A DNA stretch of 37,459 nt, taken from contig JASJEE010000059.1 in assembly GCA_030064835.1 (NCBI GenBank), positions 1 to 37,459 of the forward strand, given 5' to 3'. Of the stretch, positions 17,301 to 25,075 are shown piece after piece. This DNA comes from Microcoleaceae cyanobacterium MO_207.B10. Lineage in GTDB: Bacteria; Cyanobacteriota; Cyanobacteriia; Cyanobacteriales; Microcoleaceae. The translations under genes were made by a program, and so were the position numbers. The notes below the pieces were generated by a model, which saw only the letters and a program-made list of their open reading frames with translations, was not told the DNA's origin and searched no databases. The first letter of the stretch is position 1; the number at the start of each line of letters is the position of its first letter.

Positions 17301-19467
17301 CTATTGCACCTGCATCAGTATTAGTTGTACCATCTGTTGTACCTGCATCAGTGTTAGTCGTACCATCTGTTGTACCTGCATCGCCACCATCTATAGCTGG
17401 AGGTGGTTCTGGAGCTGTAGCTGGAGGTGGTTCTGGCACTGGTAATGTTACTGGACCATCAGGACCATCAGGACCTTCTGGAGCAGGTGGGGCGATCGCA
17501 ACATTACCCACATTCAATACAATAGGTGCATCGCCTAGTAGAGTGTTAATCGGTTCAATTATACTAATTTCCTGATCAGGAGTAGTTTTTACAAAACCGG
17601 GTTGAGGTATTTCCCGTAAAAAGTAAGTTCCTATTGGAGGATTATTAAAGCTAAAGTCACCATTCGCATTTGATATTGAAGCTGGTTCATTAGGGTCTAG
17701 TACATTGTTGCCATTCTGGTCTAAATAGAGAGTAAAGTTAGCTAAACCAGGTTCTCCTGGGTCTAATACTCCATTGGAATTAAAATCATTAAATTTATTA
17801 CCAATTAAATCACCCCGAAGCAAAGGAGTAGCAGGAGCTTGACCTATATTAACAAAATTAGCATCTTCTCCACTGGTGACAGCAATAACTGGATCTGCTG
17901 TTGTTTGAGTAAAACCAGGTTGGGGTACTACTCTGACAACGTAAGTATCTGGAGGTAAGGTATTAAAACTATATTGACCTTGATCGCCAGTAATTCTGAA
18001 AGGTTCCTCTGGGTCAAAGATACCATTTTCATTGAGGTCTAGATAAACAGTGGAGTTAGATAAACCGATATCTCCTGGATCGATGGCACCATTAGAATTA
18101 TTATCTAAGAAATTAATACCTGATATGGCGTTGATTTCAGCATTACCAAAGTTAACACCTAATAAAGTTTCCCCACTAGGTACATCAACAGTCCGAGAAT
18201 CTGTTGTTAAATTAAATCCTAGTTGTTGTTCTGCTTCCCGAATAGTGATGCGGGTTGCTGGGAGATTAGGTAAGAAATAAACACCATTTTCGTCAGTGAC
18301 ATCAAATGGTTCTCCTGGATCTAAAAGATGATTACTATTGAGGTCTGCATAGATAGTAAAGTTTGGTATACCAGGCTCATCAGGTTCTAAGATGCCATTA
18401 GCATTGAGGTCTAGGTATTTAACACCTTCAACATTACCGGTACCACTAGGAGTAATTAAACCAATATCTACAACTACATTTGGTATTTCTTCTTCTGTTC
18501 CAGTGAAGACGATGACTGGATTAGGAGTTGTTCTGGCTTCATCTGGTTCCCGAATAACATCAACATTAAATAGACCAGGTGTGACTTCTATGAATGAGTA
18601 AGAACCAAATTCATCGGTTACACTGATAACTTCTCCTGCATCTAAAATTCCATTTCTGTTACCATCAAGAAATACTTCGATGCCAGAAATTCCAGGTTCA
18701 TTAGAGTCACGAACACCATTAATATTTAGGTCTTCAAATAATACACCACTAATATTACCTCTGCCTGGGCCAATTGTAGCGTTACCAAAGGGAACATCTG
18801 AAGCAGTAGGTTGCTCTGGACTCAGACTAATAAATATAGGGTCTGGGATAGTTTGAACGAAACCTGGTTGCTGTATTTCCCGAATAGTGTAAGTTGCATT
18901 TAAGGGTAGGCCAGTAAAATTAAAGCTACCATCATCCCCACTAATTGATGAGGGTTCACCAGGATCTAACAGATTATTATTATTTTGGTCTAAGTATATA
19001 GTAAATCCAGGTAAGCCTGGTTCTGCGGGGTCGCGAAAGCCGTTACGGTTAAAGTCATTGTATTTCACACCAGAAATACTACCCAGGCCAGAAGGTGGAG
19101 GAACGGGACCTCCTACAGTGCTACCAAGGGCTATCCGGCTCTCTCTGACCATAGTCCCACCGACTATGTTGACTACAACTGGCTCTGGAGTAGTTGTAAA
19201 AGTACCAATGGGGGGGTTCTGTCTGACGAAATATTCCCCGTCTACTAATCCCAGAAAGCTATAGACACCATCCGAACGACTAATATTAGATAGTTCATTG
19301 GGGTCTTGAATACCATTATTATTTTGATCTAAATAGACTGTAATATCAGAGACTAATGGCTCTTGCGTATCAAAAACTCCGTCACCATCTAAATCATTAA
19401 ATGTGACACCTACTATTGTACCGCTCCCGCCTAATTGGCTGGCCGTTCTTGTTTCTTCTGTGCTCAC
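14305..19467 (-). CDS. Giant surface-type protein with 14 SdrD_B-like calcium-binding repeats
   Basis: A 1720-residue acidic protein. I count 14 units of about 90-130 residues, each opening ISGVxFxDxNxNGxxDxxEPG, then a (V/I)YLDxNxNGxxDxxEP strand pair and GxYxFxxLPPGTYxVRExxxPGF. This is the SdrD_B/Cna-B type fold, with Asp/Asn-rich loops likely to bind calcium. Pro/Gly/Thr-rich linkers follow units 6 and 7. Unit 9 carries extra DxDGDGxLD loops. There is no Sec signal peptide and no LPXTG; the C-terminus ends DDIIVGSSEF. The start is GTG with GGAGGAG at 19475-19481. A role as a secreted or cell-surface adhesive or structural protein is inferred; the export route is unknown. Confidence 0.85.
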   Translation of the reverse strand: MSTEETRTASQLGGSGTIVGVTFNDLDGDGVFDTQEPLVSDITVYLDQNNNGIQDPNELSNISRSDGVYSFLGLVDGEYFVRQNPPIGTFTTTPEPVVVNIVGGTMVRESRIALGSTVGGPVPPPSGLGSISGVKYNDFNRNGFRDPAEPGLPGFTIYLDQNNNNLLDPGEPSSISGDDGSFNFTGLPLNATYTIREIQQPGFVQTIPDPIFISLSPEQPTASDVPFGNATIGPGRGNISGVLFEDLNINGVRDSNEPGISGIEVFLDGNRNGILDAGEVISVTDEFGSYSFIEVTPGLFNVDVIREPDEARTTPNPVIVFTGTEEEIPNVVVDIGLITPSGTGNVEGVKYLDLNANGILEPDEPGIPNFTIYADLNSNHLLDPGEPFDVTDENGVYFLPNLPATRITIREAEQQLGFNLTTDSRTVDVPSGETLLGVNFGNAEINAISGINFLDNNSNGAIDPGDIGLSNSTVYLDLNENGIFDPEEPFRITGDQGQYSFNTLPPDTYVVRVVPQPGFTQTTADPVIAVTSGEDANFVNIGQAPATPLLRGDLIGNKFNDFNSNGVLDPGEPGLANFTLYLDQNGNNVLDPNEPASISNANGDFSFNNPPIGTYFLREIPQPGFVKTTPDQEISIIEPINTLLGDAPIVLNVGNVAIAPPAPEGPDGPDGPVTLPVPEPPPATAPEPPPAIDGGDAGTTDGTTNTDAGTTDGTTNTDAGAIEGSRSASQVTGGGTISGVKFNDINGNNQVEPNEAGLAGFTIYLDLNDNNVLDSGEPTSITNADGRYSLTSLAPATYVVREVQQPGFTQTTPDPVINLADGQNVDFVNIGNQPEQGIIPPPGPVPPPGPVPPPTPPFVDTDSRGTITGVKFDDRNADGLAGPDEPRLIDVEFFVDLNDNGLPDANEPVTRTDTNGEYRFTLPPGNFRVLETPPAGFVNTTPTPLVSLVPGQTVVYNFGDTSIFDPNTLISGIIFTDSNNSGVQDSGEAGIPTAQVFLDIDGDGTLDSAEDVNGNGVLDEGEDVDGDGVLDLDEPETFTDPDGRYIFNGVTPGNYTVDVVQQENLFLTATRPIINVTVGDVAPGPNITPTPINLPFGQSITDIDLGVNVRSPQPNTVSGIVFADNNGNGLFEPLKGEVGLPGVEVFLDTHQDGRIQGFEPNQISGPGGTYGLNIPPDVSGSFPLLQVIRTGFTQTTPPAVVTVGGGSSVVYNFGNQPQTIITGTVFEDFNSNGIQDFSDANGNGILDPDEFVERGVPGFQIYVDINNNGILDNPDIEPNTFTDTNGDYAIVGLSPGTYTLRLIPRDVIPPTDPNDPTAVSQGFVPTTLTDLTITVDEFGNSNQVIDFGQSPVLPPAARANISGIAFIDDNGDGQADPGELQLPNVTIYIDANENGERDDGERFAFTDQFGRYDIPNVDPGTYVVRQEPRPGFTDSNVPSPVVVTLAAGDNADFVNFANNPTNLEPAVLPFVDLGGIVFNDINGNGLIDNIPPGPDGTPGFVETGIPGVTVFLDRNGNLILDNEERTAVTDSLGVYDFTDLPPGTYTVRQVPPPGLFQTNQDPTVTLFAGDDANFVNFGNSTNPQPLPPIAPPPPPPTTTGTGSISGVTFEDLNGNGFLDAGEPGIGGIVIYFDQNNNSVRDADEIFVASDVNGNYGFSNLADASYTVRQDLNPDQAATFVQTVPGPGQPVFISTFGGENVTGVNIGNVRRDDIIVGSSEF
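17308..17383. repeat. 33-bp coding tandem repeat in the linker of the giant protein
   Basis: Two 33-bp units (17308-17340 and 17341-17373) and the start of a third encode, on the minus strand, the 11-residue unit TTDGTTNTDAG. An 18-bp repeat coding PPPGPV lies at about 16909-16950. Both are in low-complexity linkers. Confidence 0.8.
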
Positions 19468-19735
19468 GTTCTAACTCCTCCACCTATAAATTATGCCAAT
19501 AGTGATTTTGTTGTAACTAATGGCTAAAAACCACTAAATCAAGAATACAGATATAACCTTAAATCAATATGATACTTATCACCCATGACAAGTAAAGCTA
19601 AAGCGTAGACGCTGAGGATTATATCAGGTTGATAAGAATGTGACAATTAGATTGGTACATTGGAAAATAATATGGTATGAAAATCAAATTTTAAGGCCAT
19701 AAGCAATTTTTAACTATTGAATTCTTTGTAATATT

Positions 19736-19770
19736 AAGCACCCCCTCTCGAAATTAGGGGGGTGCTTTCT
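19736..19770. terminator. Strong hairpin between ndhJ and the giant protein gene
   Basis: A 10-bp stem AAGCACCCCC/GGGGGTGCTT (19736-19745 with 19758-19767) has a 12-nt loop. It lies about 230 bp beyond the ndhJ stop on the minus strand. The flanking T run is weak on both strands, so termination of the ndh operon is only likely. The rest of the 19468-20001 spacer shows no gene. Confidence 0.5.
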
Positions 19771-20001
19771 GGTGTCGGGACGTTGATCACCCCTGACAAG
19801 TTCCGATAGCAGAGAAAATTTATCCTCTTTCCCAACAAGAATCCTTAACCACTAATAGTTTAAGATTTATCAAAAAAGCTAACTCTTGACATTTTAAATA
19901 TCAAGTTCAAAGTATTTTCTCTGTCTAATCTTTAATTTTGCTGATTACCTAAAGCTGATAGTGAAGACTTTTGTTAACTAAAAGTTAACTTTTGAGCTGA
20001 C

Positions 20002-20523
20002 TTAGTAGGCATCTTGTAACTCGTAGAACTCAGGAGAAATATAATCCTTACGCAACGGCCAACCCACCCAATCTTCTGGCATCAAAATCCGTTTCAGATT
20101 AGGATGTCCTTCATAGATAATGCCATACATATCATAGGACTCCCGCTCTTGGAAATCTGCAGACTTCCAAATCCAGTAAACTGAAGGAACTCTAGGGTCG
20201 TCCCTGGGAATAAATACCTTTAAGCGTATTTCTTCTGGTTGGTCTACATCGTCGGTCACTTTTACCAAGTGATACATACTTACTAAGTCTTCGCCTGGTC
20301 CAGCGTCATAAGCACATTGACATTGCAAGTAGTTAAATCCATAAGCATACAAAGCTGTGGCTAGGGGGATGAGAAAATCCCTGTCAGCTTTGATCATTTC
20401 TACTCCCAAATGATCGGGTTCTAAAAATTCATGCTCAAAGCCATTCTCACTTAGCCATTTTGAAACTTTACCCGCTTCAATTATCGGGGCTTCTGATTCC
20501 TTTTGTCCTTCTGATTCAGCCAC
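20002..20523 (-). CDS. ndhJ: NAD(P)H-quinone oxidoreductase subunit J
   Basis: A 173-residue hydrophilic subunit of the thylakoid NDH-1 complex (homologue of NuoC, the 30-kDa subunit), involved in respiration, cyclic electron flow and CO2 uptake. The family signature [18 protein letters not shown] and [15 protein letters not shown] is intact. The start codon is GTG, preceded by GAGGAGGT six bases upstream, and its first 8 bases overlap the end of ndhK (GTGGCTGA), which indicates translational coupling. It is the last gene of the minus-strand ndhC-ndhK-ndhJ operon. Confidence 0.97.
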   Translation of the reverse strand: MAESEGQKESEAPIIEAGKVSKWLSENGFEHEFLEPDHLGVEMIKADRDFLIPLATALYAYGFNYLQCQCAYDAGPGEDLVSMYHLVKVTDDVDQPEEIRLKVFIPRDDPRVPSVYWIWKSADFQERESYDMYGIIYEGHPNLKRILMPEDWVGWPLRKDYISPEFYELQDAY

Positions 20524-21238
20524 GGTTTACCTCCTCTTTTTGTGCAGCTTGTAGTGCAGGTGGTACTGGCATACCTATTGCTTCTCTCAGCTCTTTTGGC
20601 GGTGTTTGACGGTCTGATGTTTGTAGATACTGACCATTGAGAATTGGTTCAACCACTTTCATGTTGTGGTTAACAGTATAGTAACGATGTACTTGCTGCA
20701 ATTTAGCCCGTTCTTGCAAAGAATCATTAGCAATTTTTTTACGGAGCTTGATGATAGCATCAATAATGGCCTCTGGACGAGGTGGACAGCCAGGAATATA
20801 AACATCTACAGGAATTAGTTTATCGACTCCACGAACTGCTGTAGGTGAGTCCATGCTGAACATACCGCCAGTAATTGTACAAGCACCCATGGCAATGACA
20901 TATTTAGGTTCTGGCATTTGCTCGTAAAGACGCACCAAAGCAGGAGCGTATTTCATGGTGATTGTACCTGCCGTAATTAGCAAGTCTGCTTGTCTGGGGC
21001 TAGAACGTGGGACTAAGCCAAAGCGGTCAAAGTCAAATCTAGAACCGATAAGAGCTGCAAACTCAATGAAGCAGCAGGCTGTGCCATACAATAGAGGCCA
21101 CAAACTCGAAAGTCGTGCCCAGTTATAAAGGTCATCAACTGTCGTTAAGACAACATTTTCTGAAAGTTCTTGAGTAACTTTGGGGGGTTGCTCAATAGGA
21201 TTAATGATTTTTTGGTTTGGATTAGAACTTAAGACCAT
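20516..21238 (-). CDS. ndhK: NAD(P)H-quinone oxidoreductase subunit K
   Basis: A 240-residue subunit (NuoB/PSST homologue) that holds the terminal [4Fe-4S] cluster N2 next to the plastoquinone site. The ligands are visible: Cys55 and Cys56 in TACCFIEF, Cys120 in MGACTITGG and Cys151 in [10 protein letters not shown] chose the ATG at 21238, where the protein starts MVLSSNPNQ; longer upstream frames only read through ndhC. With this start it overlaps ndhC by 10 bp, like the overlapping ndhC-ndhK pair of chloroplasts. It is followed by ndhJ with an 8-bp overlap. Confidence 0.97.
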   Translation of the reverse strand: MVLSSNPNQKIINPIEQPPKVTQELSENVVLTTVDDLYNWARLSSLWPLLYGTACCFIEFAALIGSRFDFDRFGLVPRSSPRQADLLITAGTITMKYAPALVRLYEQMPEPKYVIAMGACTITGGMFSMDSPTAVRGVDKLIPVDVYIPGCPPRPEAIIDAIIKLRKKIANDSLQERAKLQQVHRYYTVNHNMKVVEPILNGQYLQTSDRQTPPKELREAIGMPVPPALQAAQKEEVNRG

Positions 21239-21591
21239 TCCAAAGCTCCTTTGCGCCATGCGTATACTAGAGCAATCACTAAGATTGCGATGAAAATCAG
21301 GGCTTCTATAAAAGCTAGTAGTCCCAACTGATGAAAGGCCACTGCCCAAGGGTAGAGAAATACTGTCTCTACGTCAAATATGACGAAGATGAGGGCAAAC
21401 ATATAATAACGAATGTTGAACTGTATCCAAGCTCCACCAATGGGTTCTACCCCTGATTCATAGGTGGTTCGTCGCTCTGGGCCACGAGTTTTGGGCCGCA
21501 GTAGTTTAGATGCAGTTAAGGCAAGGATTGGTACTAGGCTGCTAATTAGTAGAAAGCCTAAAAAATACTCGTAACCACTTAGAACAAACAC
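21229..21591 (-). CDS. ndhC: NAD(P)H-quinone oxidoreductase subunit 3
   Basis: A membrane subunit of NDH-1 (NuoA homologue). From the GTG at 21591 the protein is 120 residues, the usual family length, and starts [13 protein letters not shown]. The longer 152-residue frame (to 21687) would add an N-terminus not typical of the family. GTAGG lies just before this GTG. Three transmembrane helices are visible (about 7-29, 62-84, 90-112), along with the family loop [15 protein letters not shown] and the [12 protein letters not shown] motif. It is the first gene of the operon; the upstream 213 bp is shared with the divergent rubredoxin gene and should carry both promoters. Confidence 0.95.
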   Translation of the reverse strand: MFVLSGYEYFLGFLLISSLVPILALTASKLLRPKTRGPERRTTYESGVEPIGGAWIQFNIRYYMFALIFVIFDVETVFLYPWAVAFHQLGLLAFIEALIFIAILVIALVYAWRKGALEWS

Positions 21592-21804
21592 AATTAACCT
21601 ACATTTTCTAAATAAATAGGACTCTTCTCTGTGAACATTATAGAGATCCCATGGGTAATTCTGCTGCCAATCTAGATTAAAAGTCAAAACTTAAAAGTTT
21701 GAAAAAATTCTCTAGCTAATCAAATAGTCCTATGCTTAATTACACCAATTCTGTAATAATATTTAAAGATATTCTCATAATCGCCAGTAAAATCCTTTGG
21801 AACT

Positions 21805-22146
21805 ATGAGTGAGGAAACCACTGAGGTAAACATCCAGGAACCAGATCGGTATGAATGCCGAGCCTGTGGATATGTATACGAACCAAAAAAAGGAAGTTCT
21901 GCTGGCAAAATTCCGCCAGGAACTGCTTTTGAAGATTTGTCACCGGGTTGGCGTTGTCCTGTTTGTGGAGCGTCTAAACCTCAATTTGTGAATGTTGGAC
22001 CAACTGAAGGTCCTTCGGGATTTAAAGAAAATCTTGGCTATGGTTTTGGTGTTAATACTCTCACACCAAGTCAGAAAAATATTCTGATTTTTGGTGCTTT
22101 GGCACTAGGATTTGTCTTTTTTCTGAGCTTATATGGTTTACGATAA
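21805..22146 (+). CDS. rubA: Membrane-anchored rubredoxin
   Basis: A 113-residue protein. The rubredoxin domain has the iron ligands Cys18, Cys21, Cys51 and Cys54 in YECRACGYVYEP and GWRCPVCGASKP. A C-terminal transmembrane helix follows (about residues 90-112, ILIFGALALGFVFFLSLYG). In cyanobacteria, algae and plants this tail-anchored rubredoxin is needed for photosystem assembly (RubA/RBD1). It lies directly upstream of ycf48 and psbEFLJ, the conserved photosystem assembly cluster, with only about 30 bp to ycf48. It is divergent from ndhC. Confidence 0.95.
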   Translation: MSEETTEVNIQEPDRYECRACGYVYEPKKGSSAGKIPPGTAFEDLSPGWRCPVCGASKPQFVNVGPTEGPSGFKENLGYGFGVNTLTPSQKNILIFGALALGFVFFLSLYGLR

Positions 22147-22179
22147 GATGGCCTAATGGCCAATAAATGATGAAATGTG

Positions 22180-23193
22180 ATGCAATCAATAGTAAAATTC
22201 TGGAAAAAAATTTTCATAATACTTGCAGCAGTTATACTTTGTAGCGGTTGCAAAAATGCTTTCTTGCCTGCTATAAGTTACAATCCCTGGGAAGTGATTC
22301 AACTACCAACGCAGGCTAAATTATTTGATATTGGATTTACAGGTAACCAAAATCATGGTTGGATTGTCGGGGGTGATGCTACACTCCTCGAAACTACTGA
22401 TGGTGGTGAAACTTGGCAACCTAAAAGTATCGATCTAAATGAAAAAAGTCGCTTGACATCAGTAAGTTTTGATGGTAAAGAAGGATGGATTGTAGGAGAG
22501 CCTTCTTTACTTTTACATTCTGATGATGAAGGAGAATCCTGGAATCGTATTCCTCTGAGTTCTAAGTTACCAGGCGCTCCTAATACTATTGTGGCACTGG
22601 GGCCAAACTCTGCGGAAATGACTACTGATGTAGGAGCTATCTATCAAACTGAAGATGGAGGCTTACATTGGCGAGCGCAAGTAGAAGATGCTGTGGGGGT
22701 AATTAGAAATCTTTCCCGTTCTTCTGATGGCAAGTATATTGCGGTTTCAGCAAAGGGAAATTTTTATTCTACTTGGGAACCAGGGGAAAAATCTTGGACA
22801 CCTCATAACCGTGAAAACTCCCGCCGTTTGGAAAATATGGGGTTTGCTGATGATGGTAGTTTGTGGATGTTGGCAAGAGGTGGCGAACTGCGATTTGGTG
22901 ATCTGGAAAACATCGAAGAGTGGGGAGAACCTATTAATCCTGAGTATGCCACAAGTTGGGGTCTGTTAGATTTGGCTTATAGAACTCCTGATGAAATTTG
23001 GGTTTCTGGTGGTAGTGGTAATTTACTTCGCAGTACCGATGGTGGTCAGACTTGGGAAAAAGACCGTGAAGTGGAAGATGTTCCAGAAAATTTCTACAAG
23101 ATTGTATTTTTTAATCCAGAAACAGGTTTTATCTTGGGTCAAAGAGGAACTGTGCTGAAATATAATGGTTCTGTAGTTCCAGAAGCAGCTTGA
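22180..23193 (+). CDS. ycf48: Photosystem II assembly factor Ycf48 (HCF136)
   Basis: A 337-residue lumenal protein that helps insert D1 into early PSII complexes. It has a lipoprotein-type signal (FIILAAVILCSGC), with the Cys as the probable lipid site, although Cys at -3 is unusual for a lipobox. Then come the seven-bladed propeller repeats with BNR-like motifs: TTDGGETWQP, HSDDEGESWN, EDGGLHWRA, RSTDGGQTWEK. It ends in the family tail GTVLKYNG. Both a GTG at 22177 and an ATG at 22180 fit; I use the ATG. It sits between rubA and psbEFLJ, the conserved order. Confidence 0.95.
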   Translation: MQSIVKFWKKIFIILAAVILCSGCKNAFLPAISYNPWEVIQLPTQAKLFDIGFTGNQNHGWIVGGDATLLETTDGGETWQPKSIDLNEKSRLTSVSFDGKEGWIVGEPSLLLHSDDEGESWNRIPLSSKLPGAPNTIVALGPNSAEMTTDVGAIYQTEDGGLHWRAQVEDAVGVIRNLSRSSDGKYIAVSAKGNFYSTWEPGEKSWTPHNRENSRRLENMGFADDGSLWMLARGGELRFGDLENIEEWGEPINPEYATSWGLLDLAYRTPDEIWVSGGSGNLLRSTDGGQTWEKDREVEDVPENFYKIVFFNPETGFILGQRGTVLKYNGSVVPEAA

Positions 23194-23573
23194 AGCAGCA
23201 ATAATGCTTCCCATAACTAGTGCTTTTAATTTTTGGCAACAGCTAAAACGGACTACAACATCTGATCAAAAAATTGGGAGCAAAGTTATTAATTATAACT
23301 TAATTGAGTAGTATTACTCAGATATAAAATGTGATTTCTGTATGTTGTTTAAGTTGCTTCAATTTAGGCATTATATGTTAAAATTGATCCCGTCTGGCTA
23401 AACAATAAAAATGACAGATGTAAAGAAGACAAAAAATTAGTCGATCTTTACCCTTAACAAAGACAAAAAACTCATCAACTCATGCCATTAACAATCAGGG
23501 TATGAGGTAATTGAGAAAATTTTTAAGACTATCATAAAATGATGGTTTGAAATTATTTGGAGGATAAAATTAC
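23194..23573. promoter_or_regulatory. Upstream region of psbEFLJ
   Basis: A 380-bp AT-rich spacer with no gene. It should hold the psbEFLJ promoter and 5' leader; I see no unambiguous -35/-10 pair. GAGTAGTATTACTC (about 23306-23319) is a short inverted repeat just before a TATAAAAT at 23323. A good Shine-Dalgarno TTGGAGG precedes the psbE ATG. Confidence 0.4.
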
Positions 23574-23825
23574 ATGGCTGGTGGCAGTACAGGTGAACGT
23601 CCATTTGGAGACATTATCACAAGCATTCGTTATTGGGTGATTCATAGTATCACTATTCCAGCTCTGTTTATTGCAGGTTGGCTATTTGTAAGTACAGGTT
23701 TGGCTTACGATGTTTTCGGTACACCTAGACCCAACGAGTATTACACTCAAGAAAGACAAGAATTACCGATTTTATCAGACCGTTTTGAAACTAAGAAACA
23801 ACTAGATGAATATATCGGTAAATAG
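23574..23825 (+). CDS. psbE: Cytochrome b559 alpha subunit
   Basis: An 83-residue PSII core subunit. His24 in [12 protein letters not shown] is the haem ligand, followed by one transmembrane helix (about 20-45) and the conserved lumenal tail [18 protein letters not shown] precedes the ATG. It is the first gene of psbE-psbF-psbL-psbJ. Confidence 0.98.
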   Translation: MAGGSTGERPFGDIITSIRYWVIHSITIPALFIAGWLFVSTGLAYDVFGTPRPNEYYTQERQELPILSDRFETKKQLDEYIGK

Positions 23826-23845
23826 TTAAAAAGGAGATTTTTATT

Positions 23846-23980
23846 ATGACTAGCGGAAATCCAAATCAACCAGTTAGCTATCCAATTTTTACTGTTAGAT
23901 GGTTAGCAGTTCATACTCTTGGTGTACCTACAGTTTTCTTTTTAGGTGCCATTGCAGCTATGCAGTTTATCCAAAGATAG
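23846..23980 (+). CDS. psbF: Cytochrome b559 beta subunit
   Basis: A 44-residue PSII subunit. It reads [17 protein letters not shown] with His23 as haem ligand, pairing with PsbE His24 to bind one haem across two helices. It has one transmembrane segment and ends AAMQFIQR. It starts 20 bp after psbE, behind an AAGGAG ribosome site. Confidence 0.97.
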   Translation: MTSGNPNQPVSYPIFTVRWLAVHTLGVPTVFFLGAIAAMQFIQR

Positions 23981-23992
23981 GAGTATAATATT

Positions 23993-24118
23993 ATGCCTTT
24001 AGACCGTAATACTAATACTAATCAGCAACCAGTAGAATTAAACCGTACTTCTCTCTATCTTGGTCTGCTCTTAGTTTTTGTTCTTGGTATTCTGTTTTCT
24101 AGTTATTTCTTTAACTAA
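23993..24118 (+). CDS. psbL: Photosystem II protein L
   Basis: A 41-residue single-helix PSII subunit. The family core [18 protein letters not shown] is intact, as is the tail SSYFFN. It starts 12 bp after psbF with TAGGAG upstream. The N-terminal Asn/Thr/Gln stretch is slightly longer than in many homologues. Confidence 0.97.
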   Translation: MPLDRNTNTNQQPVELNRTSLYLGLLLVFVLGILFSSYFFN

Positions 24119-24156
24119 TTCGGAAACCAGAGAAAGGAAATTTATAGATATATATG

Positions 24157-24174
24157 TCACCCTTTTTTGGGTGA
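24157..24174. promoter_or_regulatory. Small hairpin in the psbL-psbJ gap
   Basis: TCACCC/GGGTGA with a TTTTTT loop lies in the unusually long 153-bp gap between psbL and psbJ. It could be a processing or attenuation signal; there is no T run after the stem. Confidence 0.35.
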
Positions 24175-24271
24175 TGTGTAGCTTCAAAAGTTCGGTAGAA
24201 TGTTTACAAGTAAATTGTTAACAAATTTTCTTGAAATAGTAGTTAATTTTGAAATAATGAGGTGAAATATT

Positions 24272-24394
24272 ATGATGTCTGAACCAGGTAGAATTCCTTT
24301 ATGGTTAGTTGCTACTGTTGCCGGAACTGGTGTACTTGTAGTAGTTGGTCTTTTCTTTTATGGTGCCTATGTTGGTGTAGGTTCTTCTTTATAA
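24272..24394 (+). CDS. psbJ: Photosystem II protein J
   Basis: A 40-residue single-helix PSII subunit. The family motif [21 protein letters not shown] is seen, followed by [19 protein letters not shown] lies upstream of the ATG; the second ATG (24275) gives the more usual [10 protein letters not shown]. It is the last gene of the cluster, with a strong terminator right after it. Confidence 0.97.
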   Translation: MMSEPGRIPLWLVATVAGTGVLVVVGLFFYGAYVGVGSSL

Positions 24395-24420
24395 GAAAGA
24401 TTTGAAGTTTGATTTTGTTA

Positions 24421-24459
24421 AATAATCTCACTCTTTTGAGAGTGGGATTATTTTTTTTT
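24421..24459 (+). terminator. Rho-independent terminator of the psbEFLJ cluster
   Basis: A 14-bp stem, AATAATCTCACTCT (24421-24434) with AGAGTGGGATTATT (24439-24452), contains one G-U pair and a 4-nt loop, and is followed by seven more T bases. It lies 27 bp after the psbJ stop. Confidence 0.92.
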
Positions 24460-24503
24460 GAGATTGACTAACGGTATAGAAAAATTCTAACGCTACGCGC
24501 TAG

Positions 24504-24531
24504 GGAACAGGGAAGAGGGAACAGGGAACAG
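24504..24531. repeat. Heptamer array GGGAACA x4
   Basis: GGGAACA-GGGAAGA-GGGAACA-GGGAACA in perfect register, just after an ACGCTACGCGCT stretch. Same class as the arrays at 6425, 14133 and 32173. Confidence 0.8.
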
Positions 24532-24659
24532 TAGACTTGAAAATGGTTCCAGGATTTATAACTGTCCTAACCGGAATGCGTAGTGCTATAAATTTAATCC
24601 GATGATGAAAAGCTAGTTTGTCATAATAATTTTAACCATTCTGCATTTTTCTTTCTGCC

Positions 24660-25001
24660 TTACCCTGACAATAAACCTTCTTTCTGAACTGAATTTAGTA
24701 CACTGATTTCGGGAAGGACAGTTCCTAAGAATAAATCGTGACCATGCCAAAAATACCCAACGTGTAATCATGGAAAATAAAGCGATCGCTTCTAGTGACT
24801 TGGGTTGGTGTTTCTTACTTTCTGAAAAGGTTTAGTAATTTCCCAAAAATTCAGATACCGCTTTTGAGTGACATTGAAGGGAAAATGTACTCTGTCTGTT
24901 GAATTTTGCGATCGCGACAAACCAAAGTTCAATACCTCAATATAGCCAATAAGTTAGGGGTTTTTGGCTGCAGTCGTGAGAACTCCTTGAGGTTCCCAAT
25001 T
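24660..25001 (-). pseudogene. Probable decayed ORF of unknown family, three in-frame stops
   Basis: A single minus-strand frame of 114 codons reads like protein, starting NWEPQGVLTTAAKNP, then a stop, then LIGYIEVLNFGLSRS and HFPFNVTQKRYLNFWEITKP, two more stops, and finally YFWHGHDLFLGTVLPEISVL to a last stop. There is no start codon or ribosome site at its 5' end. Two HIP1 sites lie in it (24782, 24908). I cannot name the family. Gene decay is the simplest reading, but chance open frame cannot be ruled out. Nothing else is apparent in 24395-25075 apart from the terminator and heptamer array. Confidence 0.4.
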
Positions 25002-25075
25002 AAATTAGTATTAGAGCATAGTTGATATTGATGCCATATATCATATAATTAACTATCACGTCCTAATTTTTAATA

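Noticed and set aside
14882-19264. Several plus-strand ORFs of 68-117 codons across the giant repeat gene
   Set aside because: They are antisense shadows of the GC-richer repeat coding sequence, with repeated low-complexity translations.
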